A DNA stretch of 39,299 nucleotides from Candidatus Latescibacterota bacterium (GTDB taxonomy: Bacteria > Latescibacterota > UBA2968 > UBA8231): assembly GCA_022820485.1 (NCBI GenBank), contig JAJEFJ010000023.1:1-39299 (forward strand). The letters run 5' to 3'. The position numbers were made by a program, and so were the translations under genes. Below, one piece after another: positions 1-6,564 of this stretch. Every line of letters begins with the position of its first letter. Position 1 is the first letter of the stretch. The notes beneath the pieces were generated by a model. It was not told the DNA's origin. It saw nothing but the letters and a program-made list of their open reading frames with translations, and did not search any database.

Positions 1-254
1 TAGGTATAACCCCAAGCCGGAGAAACAAAACAAGCGATCAGGCAGTATGAGACGAAAAGCAAAACGAGCGAGCGAAACATGGAGTACTTCCGCTGTGGTG
101 ATGACAATAGGCAAGATATAAGACGCTAATCACTGGAGCAAATATAGCCGTCCTACATGATTTGCGCGGTGATCCGCAGATGGACGCAGAATAGTAGAGC
201 AAGACAAGCTGCATCAGTCATGCAAGATTGCTATATGTGGGAGAGCCGCGGGCG
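1..254. other. Non-coding stretch at window edge
   Basis: I see no convincing reading frame, RNA gene or strong hairpin terminator here. It lies downstream of the minus-strand secreted protein that ends at 255. Base composition is less GC-rich than the neighbouring genes. Confidence 0.5.
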
Positions 255-1766
255 CTAACGGATCACGGCTAACTTGCGTGCGACCTCGGTGCCGCCAGCC
301 TGCAAGCGATACAAGTACACCCCGGTCGCCAGCTCGTCGGCGGCCCAAGCAATGGTATGCCAGCCGGCCTCCCGGTGGCCCTTGCTTATCGGTCCGATCC
401 GCTGGCCTTGGAGATTGTACACCGCTAGATCGACTGGCCCAGCCGCGGGCAGCCAAAAGCGTATCTGGGTCGAATTGTTGAAGGGATTGGGCGCGTTGGC
501 GACCAAAATCGGCGCACCGGTCGCGTCTGGCGATTCGACCTCCTCTACTGCGGTAGCCATTGCCAACTCGGCAATGTCGAACTGGACGAACCACAACTCG
601 TAGTTGGGGTGCGGCCCGGCGCTGAATACCGCGGTGGGCAAGCTCGGCATCAGGCTGCCGCTGGCCGGGGAAATGCCGTGGAGGAAGAAACTGGAGACTA
701 AGCCGTAGCTGGCCAAATCGGCTAGCGGCTCCTCCTGCCAGCTACCCCCGCGATCGTCCGATCGATAGAGCCGCAAGTCGGACCCGTACGTGCTGGCTAC
801 CCACACGGCACGGCTTCCACCGGGTCTTTGATAGGCCGCAGCCACCTGCGCATTGCTCAGCGCTTGGCGGGTCCACGCGCCCGTATGCGAGTCGCGCACA
901 AAGACGAACAGTTGATTGGCCTGTCCGGGGGATTGGTATTGTCCAGTGACGTACATGTAGCCATCTAAGTCGCGCCACATGGCCTCGCCGAAAGCGATAA
1001 AATCGCCTTCGGGCGCGATCTCGACCACGACCTCGGGCTCGATTTGACCGGGGTCGCCGTAGGGCAAGTGCATGTAGAGGATGCGGTTGTAGAGCGCTCT
1101 GGGGTCGGGCTGATTGCTCACTAGCAAGTGATAACCCGTCTCATCTGGCTGAATGACCGGGTAGAGCCAAGTCGTCCACGGCACCTCTGTTCTTTGCGCC
1201 GGAGCGAGGACGTAGGGGCCGTCCCAAGTGCCGGTGCGCAAATCGAGCGTGGCCGTCTTGAAGGTATAGGTCGCTGGATCGCCGATATAGCCGATGACTA
1301 GGCGCTCGTCGTACATGCCAGCGCCCATGTACCCGGCCTTGCCAATGGCGTCCGGCACTTCGAGTTGCTCGAACTGGTCGATCTGCCCCGGTGCTGTGGC
1401 CCGCAGAATGACCGGCTTTTGGTTGATCTTTGGATAGATCAGGAGCAGCCGCCGTTGCTCGTCGAGCAATACCATGCCCGGCTGGTAGTTCAAGCCGTCC
1501 CACTCGTAGCCCCGGCGCCACTGCCCGTCGCGCCATTGGTAGAGCGCCCCTTGGGCGGTGGCCTGCTCTGATCCCCACAGCGCGACCGTGTAATAGCTCT
1601 CGCCGTCGTACACTAACTTGGGGGCGTTATAGCCCCAGTACGAACTGACCCAAGCCACCCCGGCGTCGATTTTAGATAGGTGCACGTCGATTTCTTGTCC
1701 CGAGACTCTGGCGACATTGCCCGTTAGACAGATGACGGCTAATAGCCATGCGACTCGTCCTTTCAT
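255..1766 (-). CDS. Secreted beta-propeller-like protein with T9SS-type C-terminal sorting domain
   Basis: The 503-residue protein starts with a signal peptide (MKGRVAWLLAVICLTG, then a VSGQ cleavage region). I chose the ATG at 1766 rather than the upstream in-frame one at 1838 because it begins the signal peptide and follows an AAAGGAGGC ribosome site. The middle looks like a sialidase-type propeller, with one Asp-box-like SDDRGGSW. The last ~80 residues (NAPNPFNNSTQIRFWLP ... GVYLYRLQAG ... KLAVIR) match the FlgD-like, type-A T9SS sorting domain that directs proteins to the cell surface in FCB bacteria. It is divergent from the PhyH gene at 1894. Substrate is unknown. The sorting domain is seen; export by T9SS is inferred. 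Confidence 0.75.
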   Translation of the reverse strand: MKGRVAWLLAVICLTGNVARVSGQEIDVHLSKIDAGVAWVSSYWGYNAPKLVYDGESYYTVALWGSEQATAQGALYQWRDGQWRRGYEWDGLNYQPGMVLLDEQRRLLLIYPKINQKPVILRATAPGQIDQFEQLEVPDAIGKAGYMGAGMYDERLVIGYIGDPATYTFKTATLDLRTGTWDGPYVLAPAQRTEVPWTTWLYPVIQPDETGYHLLVSNQPDPRALYNRILYMHLPYGDPGQIEPEVVVEIAPEGDFIAFGEAMWRDLDGYMYVTGQYQSPGQANQLFVFVRDSHTGAWTRQALSNAQVAAAYQRPGGSRAVWVASTYGSDLRLYRSDDRGGSWQEEPLADLASYGLVSSFFLHGISPASGSLMPSLPTAVFSAGPHPNYELWFVQFDIAELAMATAVEEVESPDATGAPILVANAPNPFNNSTQIRFWLPAAGPVDLAVYNLQGQRIGPISKGHREAGWHTIAWAADELATGVYLYRLQAGGTEVARKLAVIR

Positions 1767-1893
1767 AAGAGCCTCCTTTGCAGCGGCACCTGACGCAAAA
1801 CTCGACGGTCCAGCCTTGTGTTGATTTGGCGTTGGCAAGGCCGTGCCCTATTTTGCAGCCGACCCGTCCACCCTTTTCCCCAGCTAAAATCCC

Positions 1894-2721
1894 ATGTCCA
1901 GTCCCATTGCAGCAGGCCGGCCGTACTCGCCGGAAGAAACCCAGCGCATCATCGAGCAATTCAACCGCGACGGCTACTGTCACTTGGGGCCCGTCCTCGC
2001 AGCCGACGAGGTTGAGGCCCTGCGCGAGGCTATGGCGCGCAAGGTCGCCGATCCCCGCATCCTGAACGACGAAGCAGGTGATCACATCCGCGGCATCAGC
2101 CTCATGCGCATGTTCGAATATAGCAAGGCATTCCGCGACTTGGTAGTTCGCGAGCCGTTTGTCAGCTTAGCCGAAGCTATCTTGGGCGACAACTGCCACC
2201 TCATGTCGCAAAACGCCCTGTACACCGAACCCGACCCCAACAAGGTGCCCGACGGCCCCGGTGGCTGGCACCTCGACGATTTGATTCACTTTCCCCTGCC
2301 CGATGAGGTGGAACAGCACGACCCGCGCATTACCATGCCCTGCTTTGTGCTGCAAATCTTCACTCCGGTCAGCGATGTGGAAAGCATTGAACACGGTCCC
2401 ACGCAGGTCGTGCCCGGCAGCCACCGCGCCGGCCGTGGGCCCGCCGAGCAAGACAAGCCCACATTTTGCGGGACTGGACCAGTCTCTTTGTTCGCCCGGG
2501 CTGGCGACGCGTACATGTTCAACAACCAGATCTGGCACCGGGGGGCTCCCAATGCCTCGGATCGCACTCGCTTCATGGCCGGCGTCACGTACAGCAAGCG
2601 CTTTATCTCCCAGCGCTTCTATCCCTTTATCGACTATCGCATGCCGCCGCACGTGATGGAGGGAGCCTCGCCGCGTCTGCAGCGCTTGCTCGGCCGCCAC
2701 GAGAAAGGCTCCTACGGCTGA
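1894..2721 (+). CDS. PhyH-family 2-oxoglutarate/Fe(II) dioxygenase
   Basis: The 275-residue cytosolic enzyme belongs to the phytanoyl-CoA dioxygenase superfamily, which hydroxylates small substrates using Fe(II), O2 and 2-oxoglutarate. The metal triad is visible: H126 and D128 in WHLDD, and distal H215 in IWHRG, followed by arginines at 224/226 suited to 2-oxoglutarate binding. VVPGSHR near 173-178 is the usual family turn. Length is typical. The ribosome site is weak. Downstream is a Gfo/Idh/MocA oxidoreductase on the same strand, so the two may act on related sugar-like or polyol metabolites. Substrate cannot be read from sequence. One of four PhyH-like genes in this window. Confidence 0.85.
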   Translation: MSSPIAAGRPYSPEETQRIIEQFNRDGYCHLGPVLAADEVEALREAMARKVADPRILNDEAGDHIRGISLMRMFEYSKAFRDLVVREPFVSLAEAILGDNCHLMSQNALYTEPDPNKVPDGPGGWHLDDLIHFPLPDEVEQHDPRITMPCFVLQIFTPVSDVESIEHGPTQVVPGSHRAGRGPAEQDKPTFCGTGPVSLFARAGDAYMFNNQIWHRGAPNASDRTRFMAGVTYSKRFISQRFYPFIDYRMPPHVMEGASPRLQRLLGRHEKGSYG

Positions 2722-2741
2722 GCGCTATTGTTGGTGCTCAG

Positions 2742-2780
2742 CGATGGAGCGGACTTCGTCGGACCAATAGTTAGATGTCC
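2742..2780 (-). repeat. Decayed copy of a PhyH gene 3' end (direct repeat, left copy)
   Basis: Bases 2742-2768 match 3825-3851, the 3' end of the PhyH gene at 3817-4908, at 26 of 27 positions. The match resumes at AGATGTC after a short gap with a 2-base length difference. On the minus strand this would encode the WSDEVR tail, but the frame is broken. It lies just before the Gfo/Idh/MocA gene, so that gene sits between two copies of the same gene end. Confidence 0.75.
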
Positions 2781-2811
2781 ACCACCAGCAGAACAACGGA
2801 GAGCAATCACC

Positions 2812-3807
2812 ATGAAATTTGGCATCATTGGCTGCGGCTCCATAGCCGAGAATTCGTTCGGGCCGAGCCTGCTAACTTCGGAACGGACCGAGCTCGTCGC
2901 CGTCTGCCGTCGAGATCTTGAGGCAGCTAGGGCATTCGCGGCGCGATTCAATGGCCCGCGCGCGTACAGCTCGGCAGCGGAGCTGGTGCGCGACGACCGG
3001 GTGGAGGCTGTCATCGTATCGACGCCGACCGATACCCATTGCGACTACACCTGCTTGGCGGCGGAGCACGGAAAGCACGTATTGTGTGAGAAGCCGATGG
3101 CGAGAAACGTCGCCGAGTGTCGCGAGATGATCGCTGCGGGCCGGGCTCACGGCGTGACCCTCGCGGTCGCCTACCGTCGGCGCACTTGTCCGCAAGTGGT
3201 CGCGGCCAAGCAGTTGATCGCTGCGGGCCGCATCGGACGGGTCGTTTTCGCGCGGACCCATTACAGCGGGCGCTGGGATCCGCAAGCGGGGGATTGGCGG
3301 ATCGAACCGAGCATCGGCGGTGCCCTGATGGAAATGGCGTCACATCGCATTGAAGTGCTGTTGAACTTCGGCGGCCGGCCGCAGTCGGTGAGCGCTATGG
3401 TCGACACGGTTGACCACGACTGGCCCGTTGATGACACCGACGCCCTGATCGTGCGCTTCGAGGGGGGAGGGATCGGCATGCACTCGACTATTCTGACCTC
3501 GCCACCGCGTCGCGATTTTGCCCAGATCGACGGCGATGGCGGCAGGATACTGATCGACCCGCTGGAGTTGACGGCGGATCACCTGACTCTGGAGCTGCCC
3601 GATGGAACTGAGAGGATTGAGGTGGAGCCGCTGCAGGAGAAGCTGTTCGATCTGCCGATGATTGAGGATTTTGTCGCCGCGGCGCAGCGCGGTGAAAAAC
3701 CGGTCTGTGACGCGGAGAGTGGCTATTGGGTGCAGGCGGTTTCCGACGCTGCCCGCGCCTCATCGAGTTCCGGTGTCGCGGTCGCGGTCGAACCGCTGGG
3801 CTCTTGA
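2812..3807 (+). CDS. Gfo/Idh/MocA family NAD(P)-dependent oxidoreductase
   Basis: The 331-residue protein starts with a Rossmann nucleotide-binding motif (FGIIGCGSIAE, residues 3-13). It carries the family signature CEKPMARN with K94, and GGALMEMASHRIE with H178 in the substrate site. I chose ATG 2812, preceded by GGAGAG at 2799, rather than the earlier in-frame start at 2728, which adds 28 residues without family resemblance. Such enzymes oxidise or reduce sugars, inositols or sugar acids. The gene is 90 bp downstream of a PhyH enzyme and convergent with another. It is flanked by direct repeats of a PhyH 3' end, a sign of insertion or duplication. Exact substrate unknown. Confidence 0.85.
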   Translation: MKFGIIGCGSIAENSFGPSLLTSERTELVAVCRRDLEAARAFAARFNGPRAYSSAAELVRDDRVEAVIVSTPTDTHCDYTCLAAEHGKHVLCEKPMARNVAECREMIAAGRAHGVTLAVAYRRRTCPQVVAAKQLIAAGRIGRVVFARTHYSGRWDPQAGDWRIEPSIGGALMEMASHRIEVLLNFGGRPQSVSAMVDTVDHDWPVDDTDALIVRFEGGGIGMHSTILTSPPRRDFAQIDGDGGRILIDPLELTADHLTLELPDGTERIEVEPLQEKLFDLPMIEDFVAAAQRGEKPVCDAESGYWVQAVSDAARASSSSGVAVAVEPLGS

Positions 3808-3816
3808 GGGTGGTCG

Positions 3817-4908
3817 CTACCCATCGATGGCGCGGACTTCGTCGGACCAATCCCGCCAGATGTCGCCGTTGGTGTTATCGACTACGAGTGGGTCGGGGAG
3901 GGATGCTGGCGTTTTGAGGAAGCCGTAGATGGTCGCTTGGCGGATGACGTCGGTGGATTGATTCTGCCCGGCCATGTGCAAAATTTTGGTGTGCCACAAA
4001 ACCACGGTGCCGGCGGGGCCGTGGCAATCAAAGGGCTGGGTATCGGCTTTGATGCGCTGGATGACGGGGTCGTTGTAGCCGCCGGCCTTGCGTTCTGCCA
4101 AGTGTTTGTCGGTGTGCTTTTCGCCTTCGAGGAAGGCATCCCACTGATCGCGCCAGATGCGGCTGTGGCTGCCCGGCCACACGGTGAAGCCGCCGGAGTT
4201 GGGCGGTAGGTCGTCGATGTAAGCTGACATTTGCAGCCGCCAGCGGCCGTAGCAGGCACCGTCGGAGTGGGCACCGCGATATTCCGGCCCGGGAGACGGG
4301 CTGTTGGGCAGGGTGCAATACAAGCCGCGAGTCCCTTGGCCGTTGAGCCACACCGGGCCGGTCTTGGGCAGGCGCAGTGCTTCCTCAGTGGTGAAGGATC
4401 CCTTCTCCGGCCACTTCTCGATCTCTTTCCCCAAATGGGTGGATAGCCCTCCTACCGCGTCGTCGCACATGAAGCACGGACCCGTCGTCATACCGGAATC
4501 ATCCTCTCCAGCGGGCCACACCACCGTGCCCTCACCAAGCAATTGCTCGGCGACTTGCCACAAGGCTCGGGGGGCCAAATCGAGCATGAATTGTTCGGCT
4601 CCGTTGCGGACGTAGAAGCGGTGGCCGCTGCCGGCGAAATAGGGATCGCCGCCGACCTCGGGCCGCTGCGCTTTTAGCACGGCGCTTTCTTCCTCGGTGA
4701 GCGGCCCCCAAGTGGAGGGATCGTCTCGCTTTATGCGGGGCAGGTGGGTTGCAATCGCGGCCCACATTGCGTCTCTGGCACGGCGGCAGCGTTCGGGATC
4801 GAGTACGGCGGGGAGCACGAGGAAGCCGTCGCGCTTGAATTGGGCTATCTGGCTCGCCGTCAGGAGCGGGACTTGCTTTACGCTGGGGGTGGTTGGCGTT
4901 GGTTGCAT
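3817..4908 (-). CDS. PhyH-like 2-oxoglutarate/Fe(II) dioxygenase (long form)
   Basis: This 363-residue protein is longer than the typical ~280 residues of PhyH enzymes. The N-terminus has the family hallmark FKRDGFLVLPAVLD (residues 24-37). Metal ligands are H214 and D216 in GAHSDG. The distal histidine is H306 or, more likely, H311 in KILHMAG, with R323 in IRQA as a 2-oxoglutarate arginine. WPGSHS is at 244-249. The extra length lies between the N-terminal helices and the first histidine (DDSGMTTGPCF ... KTGPVWLNGQG). An AGGA ribosome site precedes ATG 4908. It is convergent with the oxidoreductase gene, with 9 bp between the stops. Substrate unknown. Confidence 0.8.
   Translation of the reverse strand: MQPTPTTPSVKQVPLLTASQIAQFKRDGFLVLPAVLDPERCRRARDAMWAAIATHLPRIKRDDPSTWGPLTEEESAVLKAQRPEVGGDPYFAGSGHRFYVRNGAEQFMLDLAPRALWQVAEQLLGEGTVVWPAGEDDSGMTTGPCFMCDDAVGGLSTHLGKEIEKWPEKGSFTTEEALRLPKTGPVWLNGQGTRGLYCTLPNSPSPGPEYRGAHSDGACYGRWRLQMSAYIDDLPPNSGGFTVWPGSHSRIWRDQWDAFLEGEKHTDKHLAERKAGGYNDPVIQRIKADTQPFDCHGPAGTVVLWHTKILHMAGQNQSTDVIRQATIYGFLKTPASLPDPLVVDNTNGDIWRDWSDEVRAIDG
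3825..3851 (-). repeat. PhyH gene 3' end (direct repeat, right and intact copy)
   Basis: This is the in-frame 3' end of the PhyH gene ending at 3817 and the partner of the decayed copy at 2742-2768, with one mismatch in 27 bases. Confidence 0.75.
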
Positions 4909-4981
4909 TGTTCTTTTCCTGTTGGACCGGCGGTTGGGGGATGAGGTGTAGGTGTTACAAAGGGTCTTTTAGGAAGTTCGG

Positions 4982-5276
4982 TCAAGCGGTCTCGGCGTTG
5001 CGATAGCTGCGGAGGTATTGGTCGAACTTCGTACCGATGGGGTCGAGCGCCCCGCCTTGCGCTCAAGATCGATCTTGCCGCTTCCCGTCTCCTGAACCCG
5101 ATACGATTCCATATCGATGTTTTCCTGCACTTCGTGCGGTAATTCCTCTTGGTCGGCGGGTAAGAGTCAGCGCAAGTACCGTGCGAAAAGGCGGTTTTGA
5201 TCTCGTCGGACTTGTTGGCGAAGTCGAGCACCATGGTGCCTTGTTTTTCCGCGTGTGTGCAGTTGGGCCGCGATAG
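4982..5276 (-). pseudogene. hsdR: Decayed 3' fragment of a type I restriction hsdR gene
   Basis: No intact frame spans this region, but minus-strand pieces in different frames resemble the late part of type I restriction endonuclease subunits. From 5276 downward I read LSRPNCTHAEKQGTMVLDFA then NKSDEIKTAF. After a frame change and a stop comes ELPHEVQENIDMESYRVQ then ETGSGKIDLERKAG, and in a third frame LDPIGTKFDQYLRSYRNAE ending at TGA 4982. The VLDFxN...DEIxxAF and ESYRxxxTGxGxIxLxR patterns are those I associate with HsdR. The ATPase and nuclease domains are missing. It lies in the same orientation beyond hsdM and abiE, so it is probably what remains of the restriction subunit of that locus. 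Confidence 0.6.
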
Positions 5277-5337
5277 CGCACCGGCATTTCCGGTTTTCTC
5301 CCGCTGAGGGATTACGCCATTTCCATGCTTTATGTCT

Positions 5338-5854
5338 TTATGCTTGATCCCCATCCTCGGCATCCTGCTCTGCAACCGACTCCCACGGGCCTCCGGGGGG
5401 CCAGTGCAAGTCGAACGGGCTATTTGCAACGATACTTTCGTGGACCGGCCCGAAGAAGTTCTGTACGCGCTCGCCAATTACGGTAAACGATTCCGGGGGT
5501 GTGGATAGAAGCGCTGCATCGTGCCGATAATCGCGCCATCGGGTATTGAGGACTTCGTCGGAATAAAACGCCAAAGTCAATGCGACAGGCGTTTCCTCGA
5601 ATACTGGCGTCCTGCGCCGCTCAAAGCAGCTATAGATTGCCTCGCGCAACGCTTTGCCCTCGAAAGTAAATGTCTCCGACAAGGCCCAAACGTCATAAAA
5701 ATCCTTCATGCGGCTGTTACGTCTCCCTAGACTCACCATGGCGTCGAACTTTTCGGCAAGACTCGTCACCATTGGATATACTCGCACAACGGGTGCGGGA
5801 ATGCCTTTTGTTGTACAGGCGGGCCCGGACAGATGCCGCAAAATTCCTGATCAT
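5338..5854 (-). pseudogene. abiEii: AbiEii-like toxin gene with its catalytic domain deleted and frame shifted
   Basis: AbiEii toxins are nucleotidyltransferases of about 250-300 residues whose start usually overlaps abiEi. Here ATG 5854 overlaps the abiEi stop (ATGA), and the first codons read MIRNFAASVRARLYN, the normal AbiEii N-terminus. The sequence then jumps, in another frame, to the C-terminal half: GIPAPVVRVYPMVTSLAEKF, then DAMVSLGRRNSRMKDFYDVW and onward to the stop at 5338. About 100 or more residues holding the nucleotidyltransferase site are missing. The C-terminal frame could be read from a TTG at 5841 but would lack the catalytic domain. I call it an inactivated toxin beside a preserved antitoxin. 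Confidence 0.75.
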
Positions 5855-6456
5855 AGGGCCCCAAACTCCAGAGCTGTGCTCAATCGGCGCGAAGGAAGTT
5901 CCTCAAGCGTTCGCATCAGAGCATCCACCGTTACCTTGCGTTCCCGGAGACCTTCGTGTAATGCCTCAAGAGCGGCTTCTCGTCCGATCAGGCGTTCGAA
6001 TCGGAAACAATCGACGATCGTGCGGGCCGGCGAAGTGATGCGCGCCGGAACCCCATTGAACACGGCTTCGCGCACTCCGTACGTCCAAGCTGAACCGCTG
6101 AAGCGGACTAGGCGAGTCCGAATCTGCGGTAGCCGAGGAGGTCTTGCCTTGTGGTGAATGGCAATCCAGACCCAGGGCGAAAGCTGGGTGCCGATCTCGT
6201 AAAAATTGAGTGCCGTAATGAGACAAACAACTGCATTGGGCACCCGGGCGCATACAGCGGCCACGGTAGCGTGCTCAGTCAGTTCGGCGCTGACGAGCCG
6301 GTACAGACCGCGGTCCACCCGCTCAACCTCGCCGGCCCGGACCAACCGAACGAGCTGGTCGTAGGTAATTCCCAGTTTTCCAACCTCGCTAGGACGAAAA
6401 AAGGCCCCAAGGCCGGCGCTGTGAAGGCGATCTTGGTCGAGTTGAATTGTCGTCAT
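5851..6456 (-). CDS. abiEi: AbiEi-family antitoxin and transcriptional autorepressor (type IV toxin-antitoxin)
   Basis: The 201-residue protein has an N-terminal winged-helix region (GITYDQLVRLVRAGEVERVD, residues ~30-49, then RGLYRL). The C-terminal AbiEi domain includes CLITALNFYEIGTQ and the conserved RITSPARTIVDCFRF. In known type IV systems AbiEi counteracts the nucleotidyltransferase AbiEii indirectly and represses its own operon by binding inverted repeats. Two strong inverted repeats lie directly upstream (6465-6497 and 6527-6560). The frame is intact although the downstream toxin is broken. The gene follows hsdM in the same direction, where hsdS would normally be. The DNA-binding role is well supported by context; the neutralising role may now be moot. 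Confidence 0.8.
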   Translation of the reverse strand: MTTIQLDQDRLHSAGLGAFFRPSEVGKLGITYDQLVRLVRAGEVERVDRGLYRLVSAELTEHATVAAVCARVPNAVVCLITALNFYEIGTQLSPWVWIAIHHKARPPRLPQIRTRLVRFSGSAWTYGVREAVFNGVPARITSPARTIVDCFRFERLIGREAALEALHEGLRERKVTVDALMRTLEELPSRRLSTALEFGAL

Positions 6457-6464
6457 TCTTTAAA

Positions 6465-6497
6465 AATGTCGGCACTTTGATTATGAATGCCGACATT
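6465..6497. promoter_or_regulatory. Inverted repeat, probable AbiEi operator (proximal)
   Basis: Arms AATGTCGGCA (6465-6474) and TGCCGACATT (6488-6497) form a perfect 10-bp inverted repeat around a 13-base centre. It begins 9 bp upstream of the abiEi ATG. The half-site is the same as in the second palindrome at 6527-6560. Confidence 0.7.
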
Positions 6498-6526
6498 ATA
6501 TGGAATTTTTAGCTTGTGTCAACAGA

Positions 6527-6560
6527 AAATGTCGGCACTTAATCGCAAGTGCCGACATTT
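6527..6560. promoter_or_regulatory. Inverted repeat, probable AbiEi operator (distal)
   Basis: Perfect 14-bp arms AAATGTCGGCACTT and AAGTGCCGACATTT flank a 6-base centre. It lies between the hsdM stop and abiEi. Tandem inverted repeats upstream of abiEi are the known arrangement for cooperative AbiEi autorepression. It could also form a hairpin at the 3' end of the hsdM transcript, but no T-run follows. Confidence 0.7.
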
Positions 6561-6564
6561 GGTG

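Noticed and set aside
1672..2085. A 137-codon minus-strand frame overlapping the first two genes
   Set aside because: It overlaps the signal-peptide start of one gene and the conserved N-terminus of the PhyH gene. It has no family resemblance and is an antisense shadow in GC-rich DNA.
4878..5477. A 199-codon minus-strand frame over the hsdR scrap
   Set aside because: It crosses pieces of HsdR-like sequence only partly in frame and ends inside the PhyH start region. The HsdR resemblance jumps between frames, so this is decay, not a gene.
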